Positions 50,687 to 58,690 of a stretch of DNA of 64,000 bases are shown one piece after another (positions within the stretch are counted from its first letter, which is position 1; every line of letters starts with the position of its first letter). The notes beneath the pieces were generated by a model, which did not search any database, was not told the origin of the DNA, and worked only from the letters and a program-made list of their open reading frames with translations. The stretch is from Paractinoplanes pyxinae. GTDB lineage: Bacteria; Actinomycetota; Actinomycetes; Mycobacteriales; Micromonosporaceae. The position numbers and the translations under genes are program-made. Location: positions 248,001 through 312,000 of the forward strand of contig NZ_JAPNTZ010000007.1 in assembly GCF_026626335.1 (NCBI RefSeq), in the 5' to 3' direction.

Positions 50687-51850
50687 ATGGACAACGCGGG
50701 CTCGACCATCATTGACCCTGAGCTGGCCGAGAGAGCAGAGTCGAACGACCTGCACACGCTGGGCGTCGAAGAGGAATACCTGCTGGTGGACGCCGTCGAG
50801 CCACGCGCTGTCGAAGCCGTGGAAGAGGTGTTCGACCACCTGCCGGCCGAGATGCGCGACTCCGTGCAGCACGAATTCATGCGCAGCCAGATCGAGGTGG
50901 CCAGCCCGCCCCAGCTCGAACTCGGCGCATTGGCCAAGGCACTGCGCGAATTGCGCGCCGGGGTGGCCGACGCGGCCGAGGCGGCCGGCGCGCGGCTGCT
51001 GGCCATCGGCACCGGGCCGGCCGCGGGCGGGCGCATCCGCGTCGTCGACAATCCGCGTTACCACCGGATGCAGGAGCGCTTCGGCGACCTCTCCCCCGGC
51101 GCCGGCATGTGCGGCACCCATGTGCACGTGAGCATCCCCGACGACGAGACCGGCGTACAGGTGCTCAACCACCTGCGCCCCTGGCTGCCGATCTTTCAGG
51201 CCGCCACGGTGAATTCGCCGCTGTTCGAGGGGCGCGAGACCGGCTACGCGAGCTGGCGCTTCATGCTGTGGGAGCGCTGGCCCACCGTGGGCCCGGCGCC
51301 CTACCTGCGCTCGTTCCAGGACTACGAGACGATGATCGCCGACCTCGAGGCGAGCGGCGCGATGCTCGACGAGGGCATGCTCTACTGGTACGCCCGGCTG
51401 TCCGCCCGCTACCCCACGGTCGAGATCCGGATGGGCGACGTAATGCCCACCGCCGACGACGCGGTGCTGCTGGCCGCGCTGGCCCGGGCCCTGGTCGCCA
51501 CGCTGGTCAACGAGGTGCGCGCGGGCGTCCCGGCCCCCGACGTGCCGCACCCGCTGCTGATGGCCGCGCACTGGCGGGCCGCGCACGACGGGCTCGAGGG
51601 CCTCAACATCGACATGGCCACCCGCGAGCCGCGCTCGGCGTGGAAGCTGATGCGCCAGCTCTTCGACTACGTGCGGCCCGAGCTCGAGCGCCACGGCGAC
51701 CTCGAGATGGCCACCACCCTGCTGGGCAAGCTGCGCGCGCACGGCACCGGCGCCGCCCGGCAGAAGGCGATCCTGGCCCAGGGCGGCTCGGTGGCCGACG
51801 TCGTCGACCGTTTCGCCCGGCTCACTCGCGGGGAGTCGCCGGAAAAGTAG
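50687..51850 (+). CDS. carboxylate-amine ligase, YbdK/GCS2 family
   Basis: A 387-residue member of the glutamate-cysteine ligase type 2 family. GVEEEYLLVD at residues 26-35 opens the ATP/Mg site. MCGTHVHVSIPD, ASWRFMLWERWPTVGPAPYL and YPTVEIRMGDVMPT follow. Relatives have weak glutamate-cysteine ligase activity (YbdK) or act in ergothioneine synthesis (EgtA); no other ergothioneine gene is nearby. A CoA-disulfide-reductase-like gene follows after 9 bp, so a shared thiol-redox role is possible. Confidence 0.88.
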   Translation: MDNAGSTIIDPELAERAESNDLHTLGVEEEYLLVDAVEPRAVEAVEEVFDHLPAEMRDSVQHEFMRSQIEVASPPQLELGALAKALRELRAGVADAAEAAGARLLAIGTGPAAGGRIRVVDNPRYHRMQERFGDLSPGAGMCGTHVHVSIPDDETGVQVLNHLRPWLPIFQAATVNSPLFEGRETGYASWRFMLWERWPTVGPAPYLRSFQDYETMIADLEASGAMLDEGMLYWYARLSARYPTVEIRMGDVMPTADDAVLLAALARALVATLVNEVRAGVPAPDVPHPLLMAAHWRAAHDGLEGLNIDMATREPRSAWKLMRQLFDYVRPELERHGDLEMATTLLGKLRAHGTGAARQKAILAQGGSVADVVDRFARLTRGESPEK

Positions 51851-51859
51851 GCTGGGCGC

Positions 51860-53230
51860 GTGAAACTCGTCGTCATCGGCGGGGACGCCGCCGGCATGTC
51901 CGCCGCCTCGCAGGCCCGTAAGCGTCTGGGGCCGGACGAGCTGTCCATCGTCGTGTTCGAGCGGGGGCATTTCACCTCGTACTCGGCCTGCGGCATCCCG
52001 TACTGGATCGGCGGCGCCGTCGACGACCGGGACAAGCTCGTCGCCCGTACGCCCGAGGAGCACCGCAAGGCCGGCATCGACGTGCGGCTCGGGCACGAGG
52101 TGGTCGGCATCGACCTCGACCGCCGGGAAGTGCTCGCGCACAACCTCGACGACGGGGGCGAGGTGCGGCAGCCCTTCGACCACCTGGTGTACGCGGCGGG
52201 CGCCACCCCGGTCATGCCGGAGTGGGCCCGGGTGCGCGACGCGGGCGTCTTCGGCGTACAGACGCTCGGCGACGGCGAAGCCATCCACGCCTGGCTCGAC
52301 CGGAAGCCGGAGCCGCGGAACGCGGTGGTCATCGGCGGCGGCTACATCGGCGTCGAGATGGCCGAGGCGATGGTGCTGCGCGGGCTCAAGGTGACGCTGC
52401 TCGACAAGGCGCCCCAGCCGATGGGCAAGACCGTCGACCCCGACATGGGCGCCCTCGTGCAGAAGTCGATGCGCGGGCTGGGCATCGAGGTCGTGACCGA
52501 CGCCCACGTCGACGGGCTCGAGACCGAGGGCGGGCGGGTGCGGGCGGTGGTCACGCCGGACGGCACGCTGCCGGCCGACGTCGTGGTGCTGGGTCTGGGC
52601 GTACGACCGAACACCGCGCTCGCGAAAGAGGCCGGCCTGCCCGTGGGGTCGACCGGCGGCATCCGCACCGATCTGCGCATGCGGGTCGAGGGGCTGGAGG
52701 GCGTGTGGGCCGCCGGCGACTGCGTCGAGACCCAGCACCTGCTCACCGGCCGGCCCGTGCACGTGCCGCTCGGCACCCACGCCAACAAGCAGGGCCGGGT
52801 GGCCGGCATCAACATCGGCGGCGGCTACGCCACGTTCCCCGGCGTGATCGGCACCGCGGTCACCAAGGTGTGCGACCTCGAGGTGGCCCGCACCGGCCTG
52901 ACCTCGAAGGAGGCGCACGCGGCGGGCTACTCGTTCGTCACCGCCACGGTCGACTCGACCAGCCGGGCCGGCTACTACCCCGGCGCCGAACTGATGACAG
53001 TCAAGCTGATCGCCGAGCGCCGCACCGGCCTGCTGCTGGGCGCGCAGATCGTCGGCCGCAACGAGGCGGCCAAGCGGATCGACGCCCTCGCGGTCGCCGC
53101 CTGGAACCGGATGACTGTGGAAGAGATGACGGCGCTCGATCTGAGCTACGCGCCGCCCTTCGCGCCGGTGTGGGACCCGGTTCTGATCGCTGCCCGAAAG
53201 GCCACCGAGGCGGTACACGCCAGCCTTTGA
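51860..53230 (+). CDS. FAD-dependent CoA-disulfide-reductase-like oxidoreductase
   Basis: A 456-residue pyridine nucleotide-disulfide oxidoreductase. The FAD loop is VVIGGDAAGMSAASQARKR. A single active-site Cys is in FTSYSACGIPYWIGG (Cys44), the CoADR/NADH-oxidase signature. NAD loop AVVIGGGYIGVEMAEAM, FAD site GVWAAGDCVE and a C-terminal dimerisation domain follow. GTG start. It may reduce CoA disulfide, persulfides or oxygen. Confidence 0.9.
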   Translation: MKLVVIGGDAAGMSAASQARKRLGPDELSIVVFERGHFTSYSACGIPYWIGGAVDDRDKLVARTPEEHRKAGIDVRLGHEVVGIDLDRREVLAHNLDDGGEVRQPFDHLVYAAGATPVMPEWARVRDAGVFGVQTLGDGEAIHAWLDRKPEPRNAVVIGGGYIGVEMAEAMVLRGLKVTLLDKAPQPMGKTVDPDMGALVQKSMRGLGIEVVTDAHVDGLETEGGRVRAVVTPDGTLPADVVVLGLGVRPNTALAKEAGLPVGSTGGIRTDLRMRVEGLEGVWAAGDCVETQHLLTGRPVHVPLGTHANKQGRVAGINIGGGYATFPGVIGTAVTKVCDLEVARTGLTSKEAHAAGYSFVTATVDSTSRAGYYPGAELMTVKLIAERRTGLLLGAQIVGRNEAAKRIDALAVAAWNRMTVEEMTALDLSYAPPFAPVWDPVLIAARKATEAVHASL

Positions 53231-53343
53231 CCGTATTTGTGTTTTCGGGGTGACACAGCGCGGCCAGCGGTTATCGCTGTGCGTAGCACTCCGGCCACCG
53301 ATTCGGTCTCGCGCATGATCATGGGGCACGGTAGGAACGCAGC

Positions 53344-54630
53344 ATGTCGCCGCAATCGCCCCGTATTCCGACGCAGGGTCACGCTTCGGCGATCTCCTCC
53401 ACCGGGCGGCACCGGCGGCCCGAATCGCTGGCCGACGTCAGCGTGCGCAGCGGCCCCCGCGTCTCGATGACGTCGCTCGAGACGACTGTCCCGGCGCCCC
53501 GCGCCCCGCGTCATTCCCAGCCCGTGCGGGGAGGGCGGCATGCGGTAGCCCGGCCGACGCCCGGCACCCATCGCGCACCGGGCACGCTGCCGATCGAGTC
53601 CTGGATCCTGATGGGCAAGACGCGGCAGGGGGCCTTGCTGGCGTCGCTGGTCGCGATCGGCATCGTGCTGCTGGCCATGCCGGCCGAGCAGCGCCGCGAC
53701 GGCTTCGACGCGGTGAACGCGGCCGCTCAGGCGGTGGCCGGCGTGCAGACCGAGAAGAAGGCGCCCCGCCCGGCCGCACCGCCGCCCGCCGCCGAATCCG
53801 CTGACTCCGGCGACTCCGATGGTTCCGCACGGGACGACGACGACAAGGCTCCGGCCGAGGACAAGGACGCCTCAGCTCCGGAAAAAGCGCAGCCCACGGC
53901 GAGTGCCCCGGCCACGCCCGAGGCCCCGGCGACCGAGGCCGCCGAGAAGCCCAAGCAGCCGGCCGCCGGCCCCGGCCAGTCGCTGCGCACCACCGGCAGC
54001 GAGGTGGTGGCACTGACCTTCGACGACGGCCCCGACCCGGTGCAGACCCCGAAGATCCTCCAACTGCTCGGCCAGTACGACGTGAAGGCCACCTTCTGCC
54101 TGGTCGGCGCCCAGGTCAAGCGGCACCCGGACATCGTCCGCCAGATCGTCGCCGAGGGGCACACGCTGTGCAACCACACCTGGGACCACAGCCTGACGAT
54201 CGGTAAGGACGAGCCGGCCAAGATCAAGGCCGACCTCGACCGGACCAACGCCGCGATCCTGGCCGCCGTGCCCACCGCGAAGATCCCGTTCTTCCGGGCC
54301 CCCGGCGGCAACTTCACCGACCGCCTGGTCGGGGTGGCCGGCACCGCGGGGATGACCTCGCTCTACTGGCAGGTCGACCCGCGCGACTGGGACCACCCCG
54401 AGAAAGAGACCGAACCGCAGCACATCGCTCGGGTCGTCAAGGACGTGCGCGAGCAGGTGCGGCCGGGGTCGATCGTGCTGTCGCACGACTTCAACCAGCC
54501 GGCCACCATTGCCGCGTACGAGGAACTTCTGCCTTATCTGGCCGAGAAGTTCACCCTGGGCATTCCCTCGCCGGCGGAAGAGACCCCGACGCCGTCGGCT
54601 CCGCCCGCTACGCCGCCGGCTGACAGCTAG
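53344..54630 (+). CDS. membrane-anchored polysaccharide deacetylase (NodB domain)
   Basis: A 428-residue CE4 enzyme. An Arg/Pro-rich cytosolic N-terminus (about 90 residues) precedes one membrane helix (QGALLASLVAIGIVLLAM) and a long Ala/Pro/Glu/Asp-rich stalk. The NodB domain (about 225-410) has metal motif TFDDGPD, CNHTWDHS (HxxxH) and FFRAPGGNF. It would N-deacetylate cell-wall peptidoglycan or chitin oligomers outside the membrane. The start could instead be ATG 53611, just before the helix. The 3' end overlaps the convergent glycosylase gene by 23 bp. Confidence 0.88.
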   Translation: MSPQSPRIPTQGHASAISSTGRHRRPESLADVSVRSGPRVSMTSLETTVPAPRAPRHSQPVRGGRHAVARPTPGTHRAPGTLPIESWILMGKTRQGALLASLVAIGIVLLAMPAEQRRDGFDAVNAAAQAVAGVQTEKKAPRPAAPPPAAESADSGDSDGSARDDDDKAPAEDKDASAPEKAQPTASAPATPEAPATEAAEKPKQPAAGPGQSLRTTGSEVVALTFDDGPDPVQTPKILQLLGQYDVKATFCLVGAQVKRHPDIVRQIVAEGHTLCNHTWDHSLTIGKDEPAKIKADLDRTNAAILAAVPTAKIPFFRAPGGNFTDRLVGVAGTAGMTSLYWQVDPRDWDHPEKETEPQHIARVVKDVREQVRPGSIVLSHDFNQPATIAAYEELLPYLAEKFTLGIPSPAEETPTPSAPPATPPADS

Positions 54631-55420
54631 GACACCAGTAGAGGTTGCGCCCGGCCAGCGGGCCCCGCGCCACCTCGGTGCCACAGACCAGGCAGGGCTG
54701 CCCGGGACGGCGATAGACGTAGACCTCGCCGCCGTGCCGGTCGACACGCGGCGCCCGCTGCATGGCCTCGGGCGTGTGCCGGGTGTGCACGGTGTCGATG
54801 CGGCCGCGGGCCACGCCCTCTTTCATGAGCGCGCGCAGGTCGGTCCAGAGCTCGTCCCAGCACTCCGCGCTGATCGACCGTCCCGGGGTGGTCGGCGCCA
54901 GCCCGGCCCGGAACAACACCTCGTTGGCGTAGATCAGCCCGCACCCGGCCACGACCGACTGGTCGAGCAGCAGCGCGAAGAGGGTCTTGGTGCTTTTTCT
55001 TATCTTCCCGCCGGCGGCCTGGGCATCGGCGTCGTCGCGCAGCGGGTCGGCGCCCAGCCTGTCCCGCAGCATCTGCGCCTGGGCCGGGTCGAACACCTCG
55101 CACGCGGTCGGGCCGCGCAGGTCGAGCCAGTGCTGATCGGCCACGATCCGCATGCGCACCTGACCGATCGGCTCGGGCACCGGCGGCGTCCCGTCGGCGA
55201 ATTTCCCGTACAGGCCGAGGTGCACGTGCACGCTGAGGTCGCCCTCGTAGTGGTGCAACAGATGTTTCCCGTACGCCTCGGTGTCGACCAACCGGCGCCC
55301 GTCGACCTCGGCCGCGCCGCCCGTGAACCGGCCTTGCGGACTGCTGACGCGCAGCCGCTGCCCGGCGAAGAGCTCGCGGTGGCGCCCCGCGAGCCGATGA
55401 ATGGTGTGTCCCTCTGGCAC
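54608..55420 (-). CDS. nei: endonuclease VIII (Fpg/Nei family DNA glycosylase)
   Basis: A 270-residue base-excision-repair glycosylase/AP-lyase. GTG 55420 gives the required N-terminus (M)PEGHTIHR, whose Pro2 is the catalytic nucleophile and Glu3 the acid. The helix-two-turn-helix region is QSVVAGCGLIYANEVLFRAGL, and the C-terminal zinc finger is CLVCGTEV ... YWCPSCQ. PEGHTIHRLA resembles mycobacterial Nei1. Confidence 0.92.
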   Translation of the reverse strand: MPEGHTIHRLAGRHRELFAGQRLRVSSPQGRFTGGAAEVDGRRLVDTEAYGKHLLHHYEGDLSVHVHLGLYGKFADGTPPVPEPIGQVRMRIVADQHWLDLRGPTACEVFDPAQAQMLRDRLGADPLRDDADAQAAGGKIRKSTKTLFALLLDQSVVAGCGLIYANEVLFRAGLAPTTPGRSISAECWDELWTDLRALMKEGVARGRIDTVHTRHTPEAMQRAPRVDRHGGEVYVYRRPGQPCLVCGTEVARGPLAGRNLYWCPSCQPAA

Positions 55421-55443
55421 GGTCAGCAACGGTACCTGGGCTA

Positions 55444-55472
55444 TTTACAAATAAACTTAACAGTATTCATAC
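55444..55472 (+). promoter_or_regulatory. promoter of the third chitinase, apparently leaderless
   Basis: TTTACA (55444-55449), 17-base spacer, TCATAC (55467-55472). Transcription would start near the ATG at 55479, and no ribosome site exists upstream of it, so the mRNA is probably leaderless. The spacer holds TTAACAGT (55457-55464), 2 bases before the -10, as in the other chitinase promoter. Confidence 0.6.
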
Positions 55473-55478
55473 TTGGCT

Positions 55479-56861
55479 ATGCGCCGATCGATGATCTTCG
55501 CCATGGCCGTCGCGCTCGCGGCCGGTGGCGGCACTGTGTACCTCGCTTCCAGCGCCAGCGCAGCGGCCGCCTGCGCCCCGGCGTGGAGCTCGACCGCCGT
55601 CTACGTCAAGGACAACACGGCCTCGCAGAACGGCCACAACTACACCGCCAAGTGGTGGACCCAGAACGAGGCCCCGGCCACGCACAGCGCCCAGTGGGAC
55701 GTCTGGATCGACAACGGCGTGTGCGGCGGCACCACACCTCCGCCGACAACCACCCCTCCTCCCACCACCACTCCCCCTCCTACGACTCCGCCGCCGACGA
55801 CGCCCCCGCCTACCACTCAGCCTCCGAACACAAACCTGCCTAAGCGCGCGCTCATCGGCTACCTGCACTCGAGCTTCGCCAACGGCTCCGGCTACCTGCG
55901 GATGTCCGACGTGCCCAACAACTGGGACATCATCAACCTGGCCTTCGGCGAGCCGACCTCGGTGACCTCGGGCGACATCCAGTTCCGCCTGTGCCCCGCC
56001 ACCGAATGCCCCGGCGTCGAGACCGAGGCCCAGTTCATCGCGGCCATCAAGGCCAAGCGTGATGCCGGCAAGAAGGTGCTGCTCTCCATCGGCGGCCAGA
56101 ACGGCCAGGTACAACTGACCACGACGGCGGCCCGCGACAAGTTCGTCAGCTCGGTCAGCGCCATCATCGACAAGTACGGCCTCAACGGCGTCGACATCGA
56201 CTTCGAAGGCCACTCGCTGTCGCTGAACACCGGCGACACCGACTTCAAGAACCCGACCACCCCGGTCATCGTCAACCTGATCGCCGCGCTGAAATCCCTG
56301 AAGGCCCGCTACGGCGCCGGTTTCGTGCTGACCATGGCCCCCGAGACGTTCTTCGTCCAGCTCGGCTACCAGTACTACGGCTCCGGCCCGTGGGGCGGCC
56401 AGGACCCGCGCGCCGGCTCCTACCTGCCGGTCATCCACGCGCTGCGCAACGACATCACCGTGCTGCACGTCCAGGACTACAACTCGGGCTCCATCATGGG
56501 CCTGGACAACCAGTACCACTCGATGGGCGGCGCCGACTTCCACATCGCCATGACTGACATGCTGCTGGCCGGCTTCCCGGTAGCGGGCAACACGGCCAAC
56601 GTCTTCCCCGGCCTGCGCGAAGACCAGGTAGCCTTCGGCGCCCCGTCATCAGTGAGCGCAGGCAACGGCTATGTAGCCCCGTCGGCCATCCAGCAGGCCG
56701 TCAACTGCCTGATCCGCAACACCAACTGCGGCTCGTACACCCTGCGAAGCGGAACCAACCCGAACTTCCGCGGCCTGATGACCTGGTCAATCAACTGGGA
56801 CAAGTTCTACAACTACGAGTTCCAAAACCAAAACGGCGCGTACCTGAAGGGAATAGCGTAA
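55479..56861 (+). CDS. secreted chitinase: CBM5/12 - TPP linker - GH18
   Basis: A 460-residue exported enzyme. The signal peptide is MRRSMIFAMAVALAAGGGTVYLASSASAAA. The CBM5/12 (CAPAWSSTAVYVKDNTASQ ... KWWTQNEAPATHSAQWDVWIDNGVC) is followed by a Thr/Pro linker and a GH18 barrel with YGLNGVDIDFEGHS, where Asn replaces the first Asp of DGxDxDxE while DxDxE is intact. LTMAPETFF and MTWSINWD are also present. Start ATG 55479; a TTG six bases earlier is unlikely. Chitinolytic, with the tandem pair at 46.5-49.0 kb. Confidence 0.93.
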   Translation: MRRSMIFAMAVALAAGGGTVYLASSASAAAACAPAWSSTAVYVKDNTASQNGHNYTAKWWTQNEAPATHSAQWDVWIDNGVCGGTTPPPTTTPPPTTTPPPTTPPPTTPPPTTQPPNTNLPKRALIGYLHSSFANGSGYLRMSDVPNNWDIINLAFGEPTSVTSGDIQFRLCPATECPGVETEAQFIAAIKAKRDAGKKVLLSIGGQNGQVQLTTTAARDKFVSSVSAIIDKYGLNGVDIDFEGHSLSLNTGDTDFKNPTTPVIVNLIAALKSLKARYGAGFVLTMAPETFFVQLGYQYYGSGPWGGQDPRAGSYLPVIHALRNDITVLHVQDYNSGSIMGLDNQYHSMGGADFHIAMTDMLLAGFPVAGNTANVFPGLREDQVAFGAPSSVSAGNGYVAPSAIQQAVNCLIRNTNCGSYTLRSGTNPNFRGLMTWSINWDKFYNYEFQNQNGAYLKGIA

Positions 56862-56909
56862 AGCCTTCCCGCCATCCAAAAGATCAAGATGCAAGGCCGA
56901 ATGTCGTTT

Positions 56910-56943
56910 GCGGTAGCGGTGGTTGCAGCCCCACCGTTACCGC
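56910..56943 (+). terminator. hairpin downstream of the third chitinase
   Basis: GCGGTAGCGGTGG pairs with CCACCGTTACCGC (one mismatch) around an 8-base loop, 49 bases after the stop codon. No T-run follows, so terminator function is tentative. Confidence 0.5.
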
Positions 56944-57016
56944 AATTCAAAGTCCAAAGATCAAAGGCCAGATGTCGTAGCAGGGTGGTGGGTACAGACC
57001 GTCGCTCCCGCCGAGG

Positions 57017-57072
57017 GCCCGGGCGGGGTGAGCTGGCCGCTGGCGCGTCCAGAACGCTCACCCCACCCGGGC
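57017..57072. repeat. large inverted repeat (17-bp arms)
   Basis: GCCCGGGCGGGGTGAGC and GCTCACCCCACCCGGGC pair at 16 of 17 positions around a 22-base loop. It stands alone in non-coding DNA between the chitinase and the repeat array; role unknown. Confidence 0.65.
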
Positions 57073-57453
57073 GACCTGCGTAAGTGGTTGCGCTCAACCC
57101 CAAAGCCAGCCGCCACGCCGCCTCCGGATCCCACCCAGCCCTCAGATTGATCGCTCGAGCGGCAGACCAGCCGGCCGTCGCGCCGATCCTCGAACCCAGC
57201 GACGCCCCGCCCGCTTCACAGATGCACACCGACCCTGCTCCGGCCAACGCGCTTCAGCCCCACAGCCGGTCGCGTGGCTCACCGATGAGGACCGTCGGGC
57301 AGCGGTTGCCGCAGGCGCCAGCCCAACCCGCCGGTTGCACTATCTCGCCAACACCAACGCTGTCGGCGACGCGTGGAAACTGACTCCTAGCGACCTGAAG
57401 CCCAAGCGTCGTCAGGAGGTCAGCTTTCCAGCCGCCGTTGGCAAGCGCGTCCA

Positions 57454-58547
57454 CGCGAAGCTGTGCGTTCGCGCAATACCCGTCACTCGTGCACCCGACG
57501 CCATCGTGACCCGCGCGAAGCTGCGCATCCGTTCAACCTCAACCACACTCGCGCAGCCAACGCCAACGCCCCCGCGCGAAGCTGCGCATTCGTGCAACCT
57601 CAGCCATATGCGCGCACCCGACGCCAATGCGTGCCAAGCGAAGATGCGCGTTCGTGCAACCTCGACCACACTCACGCAGCCAACGCCGACGCCAATGCCC
57701 GCGCGAAGCTGCGCACCCGTGCAACCCCGACCGCACTCGCGTAACCGCTGCCACCGCTCCCCCGCGAAGCGGCGCATTCGTGCAACCTCAGCCATATGCG
57801 CGCACCCGACGCCAATGCGTGCCAAGCGAAGATCCGCGTTCGAGCAACCTCGACCACACTCACGCAGCCAACGCCGACGCCAATGCCCGCGCGAAGCTGC
57901 GCACCCGTGCAACCCCGACCGCACCCGCGCAACCGCTGCCACCGCTCCCCCGCGAAGCGGCGCATTCGTGCAACCTTCCCCCGTATCCGCGCACCCGACG
58001 CCAACCCGCGCCGAAGCGAAGATGCGCATCCGTGCAACCTCGACCACACTCACGCAGCCAACGCCAACGCCCGCGCGAAACTGAGTATCCGTGCAATTCC
58101 GACCGCACTCGCGCAACCGCTCCCGCGCGAAGCTGCGCATCCGTGCAACTCAGGACCACACTCGCGCAACCAACGCCAACGCCCCCGCGCGAAGCTGCGC
58201 ATTCGTGCAACCCCCACCGCAGTCGCGCAACCCACGCCCAACGCCATGCGTGAAGGTGGGCATTTGTGCAAGCCTCCGCCTTATCCGCGCGCCCGACGCC
58301 AACCCTTACCGCAACGAAGCTGCGCATCTGTGCAACCCCGACCACGCTCGCGCAACCGACGCCAACCACGATCGTGCAGTTAGAGCCGAACGCCTCTGCG
58401 CGAAGCTGCGCATTCGTGCAACGCCGACGTTGGACGCGTGCCTTACGAGAAGCGGTCGCGTGAAGTTGTGCGTTCGTGCGGTATCGATCGCACCCGTCGG
58501 TCAACGTTGAGCGGCGAGTGCAGGAGTCGCGCGCATGTTCGTGCAAC
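57454..58547. repeat. satellite-like tandem array: about 18 copies of a 24-bp motif, with higher-order units
   Basis: Copies of a 24-bp motif with core GAAGCTGCGCATTCGTGC start at 57454, 57514, 57575, 57637, 57702, 57763, 57825, 57890, 57951, 58015, 58074, 58126, 58188, 58249, 58313, 58399, 58459 and (partial) 58524. Most steps are 59-65 bp; the exceptions are 52 and 86. The roughly 37-bp sequences between motifs fall into three types that recur in the order C-A-B, making a higher-order unit of 188 bp (57575, 57763, 57951). The first two units are almost identical. Long stop-free frames exist on both strands, but 188 is not a multiple of 3, so no frame survives a unit boundary; I judge it non-coding. 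Copies at both ends are more degenerate. Confidence 0.85.
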
Positions 58548-58690
58548 ACCGGACGTTCCGGGGCCGCTTGGCCGCCATCGACACGGCCACGCAAGAGCGG
58601 CGGCGAGTCGGCGATCTGGGTCGGCTTGCAGGTTCGAGCGACCGGTCCGGGCCGCGTGCTCGGCCGAGAGAAACCGGATAAGCGCACGCC
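58548..58690. other. spacer between array and MFS gene
   Basis: No gene is seen in these 143 bases, which end at the stop codon of the minus-strand MFS gene. No clear terminator was found. Confidence 0.4.

Larger units (their letters stand above)
56862..57453. other. intergenic DNA before the repeat array, with two hairpins
   Basis: A 592-bp region with no convincing gene. It holds the two hairpins listed separately. A stop-free stretch near 57269-57420 reads VAWLTDEDRRAAVAAGASPT and onward into the array; it might be a gene remnant, but I do not recognise it and see no start. Confidence 0.5.

Noticed and set aside
50456..53329. 957-codon minus-strand frame opposite the YbdK-like and oxidoreductase genes
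   Set aside because: Antisense shadow; both plus-strand genes show full family motifs.
57269..57420. Possible protein remnant reading VAWLTDEDRRAAVAAGASPT before the array
   Set aside because: Plausible composition, but no start, no homology I can name, and it runs into the repeat. Left as intergenic.
57335..58140. Long open frames on both strands across the repeat array (about 240-250 codons)
   Set aside because: They arise because the GC-rich repeats lack stop codons. Unit lengths of 61, 62, 65 and 188 bp do not preserve frame, and no ribosome site or recognisable domain is seen.
57454..58547. Array read as CRISPR
   Set aside because: The motif copies are too variable, the intervals differ in length and the intervening sequences are related and recurrent instead of unique. 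No cas gene is present.
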